A stretch of 64,000 nt of DNA. Origin: Paulinella micropora. Its lineage: Eukaryota; Cercozoa; Imbricatea; Euglyphida. Each line of letters begins with the position of its first letter. Within the stretch, counting starts at the first letter, position 1. A model generated the notes under the pieces. The model did not search any database and was not told the DNA's origin. It saw only the letters and a list, made by a program, of their open reading frames with translations. This document shows positions 10,138-21,189 of this stretch, in pieces. The DNA is taken from NCBI GenBank assembly GCA_009731375.1, contig BJOX01000133.1, positions 840,448-904,447 of the forward strand. The letters are read 5' to 3'. Both the position numbers and the translations under genes were made by a program.

Positions 10138-11057
10138 AAAGAGCCTTGCAGACAGACAGGCAGGCAGGCAGGCAGGCAGACAGACAGGCAGGCAGACAGA
10201 CAGACAGACCATAACCGTGGGTACAGGTCTGCGGCCTCAAGAAGCTGAGTAACGCGCAAGCGATCTGGAACGAGTATGGCAGACAGTCTACTTGGCCACC
10301 TCCTTGCACCTTTGCTTCCTGGTCACCTGTGAACGAAGGCCTAAGTGAATACGAGTACACTACTCTGCAGACCAAGTTCTACAACTTTTACTTGCGGTTC
10401 AGCGAAAAGGAACAAGCTCTTGCAAAGTATTATGGACTTACTGAAGATCTGGCTAGCCAAGCGAGGTGTACCACCCGGAAATCGAAGCATGGGACGCTGC
10501 TGGCACGTTTCTGGCAGGCTATTTACTGCAGATGCTGGTAGATGAAGTTTCCATCGAGGGCATCTTGCGCAAGTTTACGGACGAGACCTGGGGGTCGTTG
10601 CAGAAGAAGCAAAGCAATGCAGCTATGTGCGCGGCGGTGCTTGCTGTGTTTGCACAAGGCTTGGGCTACGTCCCTTTGGCCTTGATCATCGCGCAGTTCC
10701 AAAACCGTCTCTCGTTCCGACCCAAGGTCGAGCTGCTCCCTCTCTTGCGTATTCCCTCGCTTCGCGTCGAGCGCGCAAGGCAGCTTTGCAACAATGCGCT
10801 ACGGGAGCCCAGAGATGTGATGAACGCCGGGATGGCGAGGCTGACCGAGGTTTTTGCTCGCAGTTCGGAGCATGGGTACACTCACTCTGACGCACTGAGC
10901 AGAAAGGTACAGACGATCCTAAAGGAAGCGACGGCTATTGTGAAGGCTGATGAGGAGGCGGAAAGAGCGGCCGCGGAAGACAAGCCGCAAAGTTATTCTG
11001 AGGAGGCGGCGGTGGTGCGGCGATGTCTGATGACGATGATGAACTTTGAGACTCAGG
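9386..11057 (+). CDS. HELQ/POLQ-type superfamily 2 DNA helicase, C-terminal half, frame-damaged
   Basis: Exons are about 9386-9718, 9855-10068, ~10227-10465 and 10466-11057, with GT..AG introns between the first three. Exon 1 holds [12 protein letters not shown], then [10 protein letters not shown] and the motif [12 protein letters not shown]. The downstream exons match the winged-helix and helical domains of HELQ and the POLQ helicase (for example [20 protein letters not shown] and LRVERARQL). These enzymes unwind DNA at damaged forks or in end joining. Exons for motifs I-IV are absent upstream, where the retrotransposon lies. Motif V (VATSTLATG, 9450-9475) is in another frame than its surroundings, the phase of the third intron does not match, and exon 3 to 4 shifts by one base. 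A donor GTAATG at 11058 suggests further exons that I could not find. Pseudogene or unpolished sequence. Confidence 0.85.
10069..10226. repeat. Intron filled by (AG)n and CAGG/CAGA microsatellites
   Basis: The intron starts GTCAGATAGATAG and ends GGGTACAG. Between lie (GA)n at about 10096-10133 and a run of CAGG/CAGA units at 10150-10208. It separates helicase exons 2 and 3. Confidence 0.75.
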
Positions 11058-13540
11058 GTAATGATAATCATGTTGTAATGTTTTATATTAATTGATATAA
11101 TATTGGAATTTTACTTGGGTAAAAATTTGGCTTCAAAATGATTTTTTTCAAGTTTTTTCTCCCAAAATTCCACTGCCTGATTCAACAACTCCTGAGTTGA
11201 TTTTGCTGAGGACTGGGCTGCCCTTCAGTGTTGCCTCAGAGACAGCTGCCCCACCACTAATAGTATTACCGGCAATGAACTCTTCCTTTCTATCTCTTTG
11301 TCTTCCCACTCACGGCCCTATGAGTGGCAAGCATCTTGTAAAAACTTGCGGTTTTCTGTTTCTTCAAGGCTGTGCTCTTTCAGCTCTTGTCACAAGTTTC
11401 CGTCTTTCTCCTGGCTGTTTTCTCTGTTTTTGAACTCTTACTGGTTCTTCTTTCCCTTTCTTTTCTGATTTTCCTTGTCACTTCTCCCTCTCTGCATTCT
11501 CCACCTTTCCGAGTCCCCTGTATGTGTGTGTGTGTGTGTGTTTTTCAAGTCTTTTTTTTTTTCTCCTAAATAGTAAAAAAAATTTACGCTTCACCTCTTA
11601 GTTGACTCTTCCATTTTATCTCTTTTGCTTCCCACTCAGCTTTACGAGTGGAAAGTATGTTACTAATATTAATATTAAAACAGTGCTTGCGTAAATGCTT
11701 GCGTACACTGCTTGGCGTAACTTCACCCGGAGTTACCGAGAGTAGTGACTCACTGTCTCGGACAGGGCCTGCCTATGATAATTTTGAAACTTATGATCAA
11801 GTTACTGGTCCGACCAATTACAGTGACTGTTAGTGAACGACGCAGACTGTTCAAGCCCTGGGGAAAAGAAGTGCATTAGTTTTCAGATGATTTTGTGGAA
11901 ATTTCAACTGAAAAAGTTCCGATTTTCTGTCACTTCAACTTTTCAACCGTGAGATTTTGTGACAAATTCAAAACTTTTCGACTTGAGATTAATGGTAACT
12001 GTAACATTTCAAGTTGCAAAATTTCAGTACATTTTGCGGACGCAGATGATATAGCAGTTACAATAGCTTCAAGTACTTTGAAAACTTAGTTGAGTCAACT
12101 TCAACTTGAATTTTTAATACAAAATCTGAAAATCACACTAAAGTTAATCTAAAAATACAACAAAATCTAAAAATCATCTCTTTCAACTCTTTTTCGGGGA
12201 GTCACTCAGCTTGAACGCATTGGACATTGATTAGACCCTTTCTTCTCTCTGATNNNNNNNNNNCCTCAGTTATATCCATTATTACTTACTTACTCGTTAG
12301 TAGTAGTTGTTCACGTGATTGTTATTAGTATTATTAGTTATTAATGCAGTCAATTTTAGTACTTGTTCGAGTCTGGTAGTGGTGGCACTAGATTTTTACC
12401 ATTACCCTTTTAACCCATATCCGTACTTGTGTTCTGTTCCTCCTTCAGTCGATTGACTAGTGAAGAGAGAAACTAATAGAGAGGGTAGGATAAGATTCCC
12501 TGTCCTCTATGAAACACTGTTTGTATGTTTGTTTTTGTTTGAGAAAAATAGTCTTTGAGACTTTCTCCGATTTCTTGTTCTCCTTACTCAGATTACTTTC
12601 TCCTCCTTCTTTTCTATATTGTATCTAGTATGAGGCACTTGGACCTACACACAGATAGTAATAGAGAAGCTAGAAAAGCTCTCCTTGAGAAGTCGACAGT
12701 CGGTCGGATAGGTTCTCAGACCTACCTTTAGAAAACGATCAGAGATTTGCAAAAATACTCTGACGTATGTGTGAGATAATGCAGATAAATGCACAAACTA
12801 GAAGGGTAGAGTGTTGTGCTCCTGTCCCTATGCTTGTTTGTGTTTTGTGTGTGTTCCTTCACTCTTCTGTCCACCTCCTTCTTCTTGGTCTCTGTGTGAG
12901 AACAGCAAGAACGACAGAGAGTTTGTATCTGATGTCTCCTTGTGAGCACACAGATACTGATTGGGCTAGAGGGTACGAGACACCTGCTTGAGACCAATCA
13001 AATTATTTGTTTTGTGAAAGAGTTATGAGGGAGCTGTGTTGGAGTATTTGTTTTTGTCTGACGTCCCGTGTGAGACAGGTCAGTGAAAATTCACTCTGTT
13101 GCCTGTGTGGCAAAGCAGAAAGAAATCACCCTAGTGATGTGGACTCCAAATGTAATGCCCCCAACGATAGCTCGTAAAAAGTCGGTAATACAACCAAACA
13201 CAGTCCTCAAGAATGAGAATGATGTCTCGTTGTATTAGCTCAGTGAAGCCAAAAAGGAAAACGGCAACAGACCAGGAATAAAATGGCATCAGGTCCAATC
13301 CGGACAAATAATACTGAAAAACAAGCTGGTGCACCTGTCACCAGGAAAAGGTACTTTTTACCGGCTATCCGGGGGGTGATGCCTACAAATGTTGCAATAA
13401 TTATATTGCTTATTTGCAATATTTATATAAAAAATCTACAATATATATATTGTAAAACCGCAATATTTATATTGCATAATTTTAATATTAATATTGTATT
13501 TTTTTAATATTTAAATTGATTTTATTTACGAAGGGATAGG
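11058..13540. other. AT-rich interval without a recognisable gene
   Basis: No convincing exon was found. A CT-rich stretch at about 11270-11560 looks like intron. A short open stretch from the ATG at 13138 (35 codons) is unsupported. There is a 10-base assembly gap at 12254-12263. A divergent relative of the MITE at 36.9 kb lies at about 11980-12060 (separate entry). From 13390 the CAATATT-type repeats begin. Confidence 0.5.
11895..12110. repeat. Possible decayed relative of the 274-bp MITE
   Basis: The stretch contains GGTAAC..TAACATTTC, TTTTGCGGACG and ATAGC.GTTA in the same order as the centre of the MITEs at 36851 and 37821. The terminal inverted repeats are not recognisable, so this is only a candidate relic. 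Confidence 0.4.
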
Positions 13541-13541
13541 A

Positions 13542-13800
13542 CAGTTTCTTCTTCTTCTTCTTCTTCTTCTTCTTCTGCTGCTGCTGCTGCTTCTTCTGCT
13601 GCTTCTTCTTCTTCTTCTTCTTCTTCTTCTTCTTCTTCTTCTTCTTCTTCTTCTTCTTGTTTTTCTTGTTGTTCTTCTTCTTGTTCTTCTTGTGCTTCTT
13701 CTTCTTCTTCTTCTTCTTCTTCTTCTTCTTCTTCTTCTTCACATCGTGCGGGTCCTCTGTTCTTCTTGTGCTGCTGCTTCTTCTTCTTCTTCTTCACATC
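13542..13800. repeat. (TTC)n / GAA-type microsatellite with two embedded copies of a 17-bp core
   Basis: Near-pure TTC triplets with some TGC and TTG. The core CACATCGTGCGGGTCCTC occurs at about 13740 and 13797, showing local duplication. On the minus strand it would read as poly-Glu (ARCEEEEEE). Confidence 0.85.
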
Positions 13801-14320
13801 GTGCGGGTCCTCCTCTTACTTGTTCTTTTTTTTCTTGCTCTTCGTCTGAGTTGTCTAAATCTACAACTTCCAATTGCGCATGCTGCTGTGGTTGTTGCGG
13901 TCGTCGTTGTTGATGTTGCTGATATTGTTGTTCTTCCTCTTCGTCTATTTCCTCTAAATCTACAACTTCCAACTGCTGCTGTTGTTGGCGTTGTTCTTGT
14001 TGTCCTTGTTGCTGCTGTGGTTGCTGCGGTTGTCGTTGTTGCTGCTGTGGTTGTTGCGGTTGTTGTTGTTGCGGTTATTGTTGTTGATGCTGCTGTGGTT
14101 GTTGCGGTTGTTGTTATTGCGGTTGTTGTTGTTGATGTTGTTGTTGTTGCAGCTGTTGCTGCAGGCTGTGTGGTAAGTACTGGGTCTGATCCACCTGTAT
14201 GAAAAACCATCGCCGCGCTTGCAACGGAACTGGTGCCACCATGCACGGCTCTTTCAAGCAGCACAGCGGCAGGGATGTCAAAGTTGGTTTCCGCAAACTG
14301 GAGTCACAGATAGATATCAA
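13740..14320 (-). CDS. Gln/Glu-rich low-complexity coding region, interrupted
   Basis: On the minus strand one frame reads poly-Gln/Pro with two related blocks, QLEVVDLEEIDEEEEQQ and QLEVVDLDNSDEEQEKK, then Glu-rich sequence. The block pair and the retained acidic motif suggest real coding with an internal duplication. Two TAA codons interrupt the Gln tract, each a single C-to-T change from CAA. Another frame (FAETNFDIPAAVLLERAV..) is open at the upstream end after a plausible acceptor at about 14306. The region may be the C-terminal end of the transposase gene to the right, or a separate gene; no homology is recognisable. Confidence 0.4.
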
Positions 14321-14369
14321 GCGCTCGTTTTCGTATGGGATTGTCTGAAAAAGTTGTACTCTTGCTCAG

Positions 14370-14562
14370 TCGACAGAACTCTGAGACAGCGCTGAATCAA
14401 ATGATAAACGAACGTAGTATTCCACGCACGCGGCATACAGTCGCTCATTACCGACAAAACTGAAATTGTGAGTAGCATCTTCGAAAATGCTTTTCAAACT
14501 TCCCATCAAGAGTCAAGAAACTGCTGCCACCTGCAAACAGTTAGACAAATATCGTCGCATTA
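14370..14562 (-). CDS. Candidate exon, unrecognised
   Basis: After a minus-strand acceptor (TTTGCAG at about 14545) a frame reads MGSLKSIFEDATHNFSFVG then ERLYAACVEYYVRLSFDSA up to a stop at about 14370. It lies downstream of, and in the same orientation as, the transposase exons at 17.2-21.1 kb and may be one of its last exons. No family was recognised. Confidence 0.35.
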
Positions 14563-14564
14563 AA

Positions 14565-15595
14565 ATATTTATATGGTTAAGTCGATATTGAGATTGCAAA
14601 AAATCAATATAAGTATTGATATTTAGTCAATATTTGTATCGCAAAAAATCAATACAAGTATTGACATTTAGTCAAAATTTATATTGCACAAAAGCAATAT
14701 AAATATTGAAATCTGTGCAATATTTATATTGATTCTTTAGCAATATCAATATTGAGATTAAGTGAATATTTATATTTCAAAAAAGCAATATAAGTATTGA
14801 CATTTAGTCAATATTTATATGGCAAACAAGCAATATTAATAGCAACGTCTTCAACATTTATATTGCAGTGAATCAATACAAATATTGAAATTCAGTCAAT
14901 ATATATATTGTACAAAAGCAACATAAATATTGAAGTTTAGTCAATATTTATATTGCACAAAAGCAATAAAAATATTAAAATTATGCAATATTAAAATTGC
15001 GAAAAAAACAATGTAAACATTGAAATTTAGTCGCTATTCGCACTGCAAAATCGGATCAATAGCGCTATTCGCACTGCAAAACGTACCACTCATGGGTTTT
15101 GTACCTACCATGGGCAATATTTATATTGATATTTGGCAATCTTTACAGTGATATTTGGCAATCTTTATTTGATATTCGGCAACATTTACATTGGTATTCC
15201 GCAATATTTATATTGGTATTCTGCAATGTTAATATTGATATTTAGCAATATTTATATTGATATTTGGCAATATTTACATGGATATTTAGCAATATTTATA
15301 TTGGTATTCCGCAATATTCATATTGGTATTTGGCAATATTTATATTGGTATTTGGCAATATTTATATTGATAATTGGCAATCTTTATATTGATATTTGGC
15401 AATATTTACATTGATAGTTGGCAATATTTATATTGGTATTCAGCAATATTTATATTGGTATTAGGCCATACTTGTATTGGTATTAAGTAATATTTGTATT
15501 GGTATTAGGCAATATTTGTATTGATAATGAGCAATATTTACATTGACATCTGCAATAATTATATTGACATTTGGCAATACTTACTTTGGTGGATC
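14565..15595. repeat. CAATATT-type repeat array
   Basis: Units of about 20-25 bp built on CAATATTTATATTG and its variants, joined by spacers such as ATATTTGG and AAAAGCAA. The part from 15081 belongs to the segmental duplication shared with 19255-20216. Confidence 0.85.
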
Positions 15596-16022
15596 ATCAT
15601 GGCAAGGTTCTCCAGACCGTGGGTGAGTTCGAAAGGGATGGTTTCGCGGAAGAAACACGCGCAAATATGGTGTAATCCAGCGCCCTTTCGTGAGCTCCAC
15701 AAATCTGAGTTTACAAGAGGGACAACACCACTTACCAGTCCAGGTCTAGCCTACCATTTTTTTTTATCCCTTGTCCATCTCCCATCACACCGAGAAGAAT
15801 GATACGGCAGAGCTTGGCTTCGGACCGAATGTCTTGTGCCCAAAAGGGAAGGTACAAAGAGCAGAGCTCGCGGCGCATCGGCCACATGCTGGTTCTCAAG
15901 CTGGAAGGTAGCACCGGTCCCCCAATCAGCGAACCTATCATGCGCTCTCCTCTCACTGATGATGAAGCCGTTGTTGTTGTTGTTGTTGTTGTTGTTGCTG
16001 TTGTTGTTGTTGCTGCTGCTGC

Positions 16023-16056
<34 letters not shown>

Positions 16057-16140
16057 GCTGTTGTTGTTGTTGTTGTTGTTGTGGTTGTTGTTTGCTATTG
16101 TTGTTGTTGTTGTTGTTGTTGCTGCTGCTGCTGTTGTTGT

Positions 16141-16174
<34 letters not shown>

Positions 16175-16192
16175 GTTTGTTGTTGTTGTTTT

Positions 16193-16227
<35 letters not shown>

Positions 16228-16240
16228 CTGCTGCTGCTGC

Positions 16241-16273
<33 letters not shown>

Positions 16274-16453
16274 CGTTGTTGTCGTTGTCGTTGTTGTTGT
16301 TGTTGTTGTTGTATTTAATTAGCTAGTTGGAGTGTGAGTTGTTGTTGTTGTTGTTGTTGTTGTTGTACTTGTTGTTGTTGTACTTGTTGTTCAATTTAAT
16401 AATAATAATAAGTTACTGATTAATGCAAGATGGTGTGTGGCTACGGCCTTCAC

Positions 16454-16487
<34 letters not shown>

Positions 16488-16796
16488 CAATTTAATAGTA
16501 AAAATCAAATTTTAAACAAAATGATTAAAGTGCAAGATGGTGTGTGGCTACGGCCTTCACTTGCCACTTTCATGTTGTTGTTGTTGTTGTTGTTGTTGAA
16601 TTTAATAATAATGATAATAAATGTTGTTGTTGTTGTTGTTGTTGTTGTTTTTGTTGTGTCGTTGTCGTTGTCGTCGTTGTCGTTGTTGTCGTCGTTGTTG
16701 TTGTCGTCGTCGTTGTCGTCGTCGTCGTCGTCGTCGTCATTGTCGTTGTTGTCGTTGTCGCCGTCGTCGTCGTCGTCATCGTCGTCGTCGTCGTTC

Positions 16797-16829
<33 letters not shown>

Positions 16830-16912
16830 GTTGTTTGTGTTTGTTGTTGTTGTTGTTGTTGTCGTCGTCGTCGTCGTTGTTTGTTGTTGTTTGTTGTTGT
16901 TGTTGTTGCTGA

Positions 16913-16944
<32 letters not shown>

Positions 16945-17202
16945 GTTGTTGTCACCGTTGATGTTGTCTGTTGTTGCTTATGCAATTGTGCTCAAAGTTT
17001 CGTTGTTGCTGTTCTTGAGTGTATCTATGTATGTATGTATGTATGTATACATGTATGTATGTATGTAAGTATGTATGTATGCATGTATGTATGTATGTAT
17101 GTATGCATGTATGCATGTACGTTGAAGACAGTGTTCAACCAAACCGACCGGGCAATGCCAAATTTTCCGTGATTTAATGGCAGGCCATCGCCTCCGACCA
17201 AG
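15081..17202. repeat. Segmental duplication, copy A (with 1149-bp insert)
   Basis: From ACGTACCACTCATGG to CCGACCAAG this copy matches 19255-20216 almost base for base, apart from a ~20-bp indel near 15148, one C/T difference near 15951 and the insert at 15970-17118. It contains the CAATATT array, a candidate exon on the minus strand and part of the DGLPL transposase exon. Its right end joins the GPL exon out of frame. Confidence 0.92.
15970..17118. repeat. TTG-rich microsatellite insert inside duplication copy A
   Basis: Copy B reads GATGAAGCC-ACGTTGAAG without interruption (about 20125-20141). In copy A the same point is opened by 1149 bp of (TTG)n, (GTC)n, TTTAATAA-containing spacers and, at the end, (TATG)n. 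Two internal repeats of a GTGTGTGGCTACGGCCTTCAC segment (about 16433 and 16540) show that the insert itself grew by duplication. ORFs here (poly-Val, poly-Leu, poly-Cys) are artefacts. Confidence 0.9.
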
Positions 17203-17565
17203 TAAATCTTTTCTTCATGGGCCAAATCATTTCGTATCCAGTCTGCGCAAAGTTTACATCTCTCCCTCCGTAGGATCGGGCGATCTCCAGGTCAGCAAAG
17301 ACTTTCTTGTCTCTGATATCTTTGCTAGCTTCTCCCAAAGCCGAAAAGGACGTTACGGCCTTTTGCTGCCGTTTTATGAAAGTCTTCTCTGGCTCGTTGG
17401 AGGTGTGCACTTGTTTTTTACTTTCTCCTCCTTCACGCTCTAAACCAAAAGCAGCCACGTCAGGCAGTGGGCCCCACTCAGCCATCTGTTTGATTACTTT
17501 GGAAGCAAACTGATGCAGCCAGTACGTATGTTCCGTCTTGGGTATAACATGTGCAATTTCCACCA
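17203..17565 (-). CDS. Tnp2-like transposase exon with EHTYWLHQ..WGPLP block
   Basis: The exon follows an acceptor TATGGTAG and reads VVEIAHVIPKTEHTYW, then EWGPLPDVAAFGLEREGGE, then a basic stretch KTFIKRQQ. In Tnp2-like transposases a His-containing LxHL block followed by GPL and FxFE..G is typical near the C-terminal end of the catalytic domain. The left end runs into duplication copy A in a different frame, so the natural 3' part of the exon is lost or replaced. Confidence 0.55.
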
Positions 17566-17599
17566 CCTACCATAATAACCAATAATATTATTACTAGAT

Positions 17600-18215
17600 C
17601 CATATACCAAAGCAATGAAATGTCAATATTTATGTTTCAAGATAGTAATATTGAAATGCTATCAACATTTATATTTCAAAAAAAAGCAATATTAATATTG
17701 GAATTTGGGCAAAAAAGCAATATTAATATTGAAATGTATGCAATATAAATACTGCCAAAAAGCAATATTAATATTGAAGTTATGCAATATTAATATTACA
17801 AAAAAGCAATATTGATATTGAAATTGATGCAATATTAATATTGCAAAAAAGCAATATTAATATTGAAATGTATGCAATAATAAGACTGCAAAAAAGCAAT
17901 ATTAATATTGAACTTATGCAATATTAATATTGCAAAAAAGCAATATTAATATTGAAATGTGTGCAATATCAATATGGCAAAAAAGCAATGTTAATACTGA
18001 AATTGATGCAATATTAATATTGCAAAAAAGCAATATTAATATTGAAATTGATGCAATATTAATATTGCCAAAAGCAATATTAATATTGAAACTGATGCAA
18101 TATTGATACTGCCAAAAAGCAATATTAATATTGAAACTGATGCAATATTAATATTGCAAAAAAGCAATACAAATATTGAAATGTTGTCAATACTCGTATT
18201 TCAAAAAAAGGAATA
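17600..18215. repeat. CAATATTAATATTG palindrome array
   Basis: About a dozen pairs of the 14-bp perfect palindrome CAATATTAATATTG, separated alternately by AAATTGATG/AAATGTATG and CAAAAAAG spacers, lie in an apparent intron of the transposase gene. A 20-bp tandem duplication (AGCAACCGATGCCATTGGT) follows at about 18225-18263. Confidence 0.9.
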
Positions 18216-18582
18216 TTAATGTCAGTAGCAACCGATGCCATTGGTAGCAACCGATGCCATTGGTTACGAAAGCAATCTCATACGCGCGTCTTAATTACAC
18301 CGATACCCACACACACACACTCACGAGCATCGTTTCAGGTGGCTAGACACAGGGAACCAGTCATAGAGGATATGAGCCCTGTATTCTTGGATGTCAAGTC
18401 AGGCTGAAGCAACCTTAACACCCAAGAAGACATCAGCAACTGAGGACGCAGTCCATCCGCAGAGTACCAAGCTTCCTATTCTTATATTGGAATTTAGTCC
18501 ATATTTCTATTTAGCAATATAAATATTTAAATGTATGCAATATTTATAATGCAAAATAAATTACAACGTACAAGGTAGTAAC

Positions 18583-19254
18583 CTGCTCGGTGAAGAAAAG
18601 CCCAATCTTTTCCTTAACGTCGGCCGGAAGTGTGCGCCTCATGCAGTGACGTGCCAACAGAAATATTATTTTATAGTCGCAAGTCGTGTTGCCTTGATAT
18701 CGTCAATGCCGTCGAAAATCCAAGGGCAGTACTTGAAAAAAAAGCTTGCGTCCGCAGATTTAAATGATCCAAAGTTACCATAGGGTGACCCTGTACCCTT
18801 CATAACTCTCGGAGCCATTATGCTTACAAACCTGTTGCAAACTTCGTACCTGGCGGCTGCACCTAAACCCAGCTCTTGATAGTCGATCAGAGCCTGCTCG
18901 ACAGACTTTGTGTCCCGGACGTGCTTCTGCTTGGCTTCCCGCATTGCTGTTTGATATTCCTGGAAGTCTTCTCCTGCTTGCTGCTTCCGTATATGGAAAC
19001 GTGGTAACGGCTTCACCTTGTGTCCTTGACTCTTCTGGTTGTTGGTTTCTGCCTGTGTTTGCTTCCAGGTCATTCGGATGAAATGCTGGAACAGGTTCCA
19101 AATAAGGTGCATTAGGTCCAGGAAGAAATCACGTGCTACATCGAAACCAGGAACACCACTTAAAGCGGCAAGGTACTTCACACCTTTGATGTGCTTTGCC
19201 TTCTGATCTGCAAGGAGGTTGGCGTTCATGGCTTCTCCGCGTCGGCTGTATCGG
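18583..19254 (-). CDS. Tnp2-like transposase exon(s) with FDVARDFFLDLMH block
   Basis: The frame contains HIKGVKYLAALSGVPGFD then VARDFFLDLMHLIWNLFQHF, a good match to the GxxxL..FD...D.MH signature of Tnp2-like transposases. Further on are GNFGSFKSADASFFFKY and, after a one-base frame change near 18668, DYKIIFLLARHCMRR to a donor GTTACTACC at about 18582. The Asp and His of DLMH are conserved in the family and thought to be functional. A KVKPLPRFHIRKQQ stretch is basic. Confidence 0.6.
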
Positions 19255-20216
19255 ACGTACCACTCATGGGTTTTGTACCTACCATGGGCAATATTTATAT
19301 TGATATTTGGGTGATATTTGGCAATCTTTATTTGATATTCGGCAATATTTACATTGGTATTCCGCAATATTTATATTGGTATTCTGCAATGTTAATATTG
19401 ATATTTAGCAATATTTATATTGATATTTGGCAATATTTACATGGATATTTAGCAATATTTATATTGGTATTCCGCAATATTCATATTGGTATTTGGCAAT
19501 ATTTATATTGGTATTTGGCAATATTTATATTGATAATTGGCAATCTTTATATTGATATTTGGCAATATTTACATTGATAGTTGGCAATATTTATATTGGT
19601 ATTCAGCAATATTTATATTGGTATTAGGCCATACTTGTATTGGTATTAAGTAATATTTGTATTGGTATTAGGCAATATTTGTATTGATAATGAGCAATAT
19701 TTACATTGACATCTGCAATAATTATATTGACATTTGGCAATACTTACTTTGGTGGATCATCATGGCAAGGTTCTCCAGACCGTGGGTGAGTTCGAAAGGG
19801 ATGGTTTCGCGGAAGAAACACGCGCAAATATGGTGTAATCCAGCGCCCTTTCGTGAGCTCCACAAATCTGAGTTTACAAGAGGGACAACACCACTTACCA
19901 GTCCAGGTCTAGCCTACCATTTTTTTTTATCCCTTGTCCATCTCCCATCACACCGAGAAGAATGATACGGCAGAGCTTGGCTTCGGACCGAATGTCTTGT
20001 GCCCAAAAGGGAAGGTACAAAGAGCAGAGCTCGCGGCGCATCGGCCACATGCTGGTTCTCAAGCTGGAAGGTAGCACCGGTCCCCCAATCAGCGAACCTA
20101 TCATGCGCTCTCTTCTCACTGATGATGAAGCCACGTTGAAGACAGTGTTCAACCAAACCGACCGGGCAATGCCAAATTTTCCGTGATTTAATGGCAGGCC
20201 ATCGCCTCCGACCAAG
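19255..20216. repeat. Segmental duplication, copy B (uninterrupted)
   Basis: This copy sits in the expected place within the transposase gene: to the right it continues into the N-terminal exons, to the left into the DLMH exon. It is therefore the likely parental copy of 15081-17202. It holds a CAATATT array at 19285-19745 and, on the minus strand, a candidate ~120-nt exon (about 19868-19748) bounded by AACTCAG and GTAAGT. Confidence 0.9.
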
Positions 20217-20485
20217 ATTAGAATGGAGACGAGGCCGGGTATCGAGTCCTGTTCCATCTTCTCGCGAAAGCGAGGCGAGCAGTTAATGCAACACATGCTG
20301 CCAGGGACGACGCATGTATGACCTACCGTCGCATCGTTTATGTTCTGCCACGTTACTGCAGACACGAATTCTCGGAAAACAGTTCGTAATTCGACCGAAT
20401 ACACCTTTTCGGCCCTCAAAGGATGTCCACTTGACAATTCACCGCAGCAATGTTTACAGGAGTCAAGCTGCAGTCCCTGGAGCAC
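19898..20485 (-). CDS. Tnp2-like transposase exon with DGLPL block
   Basis: The exon starts after an acceptor GGGTGATAG at 20486 and joins the upstream exon in phase 0. It carries a Cys-rich part (CKHCCGEL, CCINCSPRFREKM), then ILVGGDGLPLNHGKFGIA and RSVWLNTVF. In Tnp2-like enzymes a T/GDG block followed by a S.WPI/L..N stretch is the first catalytic Asp region. The 3' end uses either GTAGGC (about 19915) or GTAAGT (about 19901) as donor. The left two thirds lie in duplication copy B. Confidence 0.55.
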
Positions 20486-20558
20486 CTATCACCCGGATGC
20501 AAAATAACATTTCGAGCGGTGACTATGAATAAAAACAAAAATTGCGACGAAATATGAC

Positions 20559-21165
20559 TATATACATAGTGCAGAAAATCCATGTAAATATTGAGCACCA
20601 TCAGGAGACCGTGCGAAACAGGTGACCTCTGATAGGTAGTAAGCTGAGGAAGAGATGGTTGAATGAGGTTCACCAACTTATACCACGTGCTGGCGTGGAA
20701 ATCGGGAAGGACGAACTGACAAAGAAAATTATAAAATACTTCCATCAGCGCGTAGGGTGCACGGTGAACTGTCATGATCTCCACCAAAGCTACTGCTGCA
20801 TGCGCGATTGTGGCTTGTTTGGAATTTACAGCCCATCCTTGCACAAAAGGTATTTTCAAGATATCAACGATTGCAGCCTTTGTCCTGAAATTCCAGTGCC
20901 TGCCTTCTTCAGAGTCACTGGAAGACGGGGAGCGTGCTTCCTCATCTAAGTCACTACCGAAGAAAGCGATTCAGACGAAGATGAGCTTGAATTCGAAACA
21001 GAAGCAGAAGAAGAAGAAGAAGAAGAAGAAGAAGAAGAAGAAGAAGAAGAAGAAGAAGAAGAGTTTCTGAATAGACTAAGTCTACACGCTTGGGACGCCA
21101 CTGCCTAGGCTGCCTCGGCTGCAACGCACCACACAGAAACCAAATTGTTGATATGCTTGTTCCTG
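20559..21165 (-). CDS. Tnp2-like transposase N-terminal exon(s)
   Basis: The minus strand reads from a Ser/Glu-rich acidic stretch encoded by a (GAA/TTC)n tract (21004-21063) through DEEARSPSSSDSEEG and WNFRTKAAIVDILKIPF to YMDFLHY, with a donor GTATAT at about 20558. An acidic Ser-rich N-terminus before the transposase core is usual in Tnp2-like proteins. A frame change lies near 20955. Upstream, GTTTCCAG at about 21164 is a possible acceptor. Confidence 0.45.
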
Positions 21166-21189
21166 GAAACATTAAAACAGATAAAAATA

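Larger units (their letters stand above)
13540..21170 (-). mobile_element. Tnp2-like (CACTA/EnSpm-type) DNA transposon remnant
   Basis: Minus-strand exons between 17.2 and 21.1 kb carry the landmarks of Tnp2-like transposases in the right order: an acidic N-terminus, a DGLPL block, an FDVARDFFLDLMH block and an EHTYWLHQFA..WGPLP block. Introns are filled with CAATATT repeats. I did not find CACTA-type terminal inverted repeats, so element ends are unknown. A ~960-bp internal piece is duplicated at 15081-17202. Single-base frame breaks (for example near 18668) suggest an inactive copy. Confidence 0.55.

Noticed and set aside
11058-13400. LTR or Copia-type leader in the interval after the helicase
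   Set aside because: No second matching LTR, no primer-binding site and only a 35-codon ORF.
15960-17170. Poly-Val, poly-Leu and poly-Cys ORFs in TTG repeats
   Set aside because: Open in all three frames because TTG, TGT and GTT lack stops; the duplicated copy B has none of this sequence.
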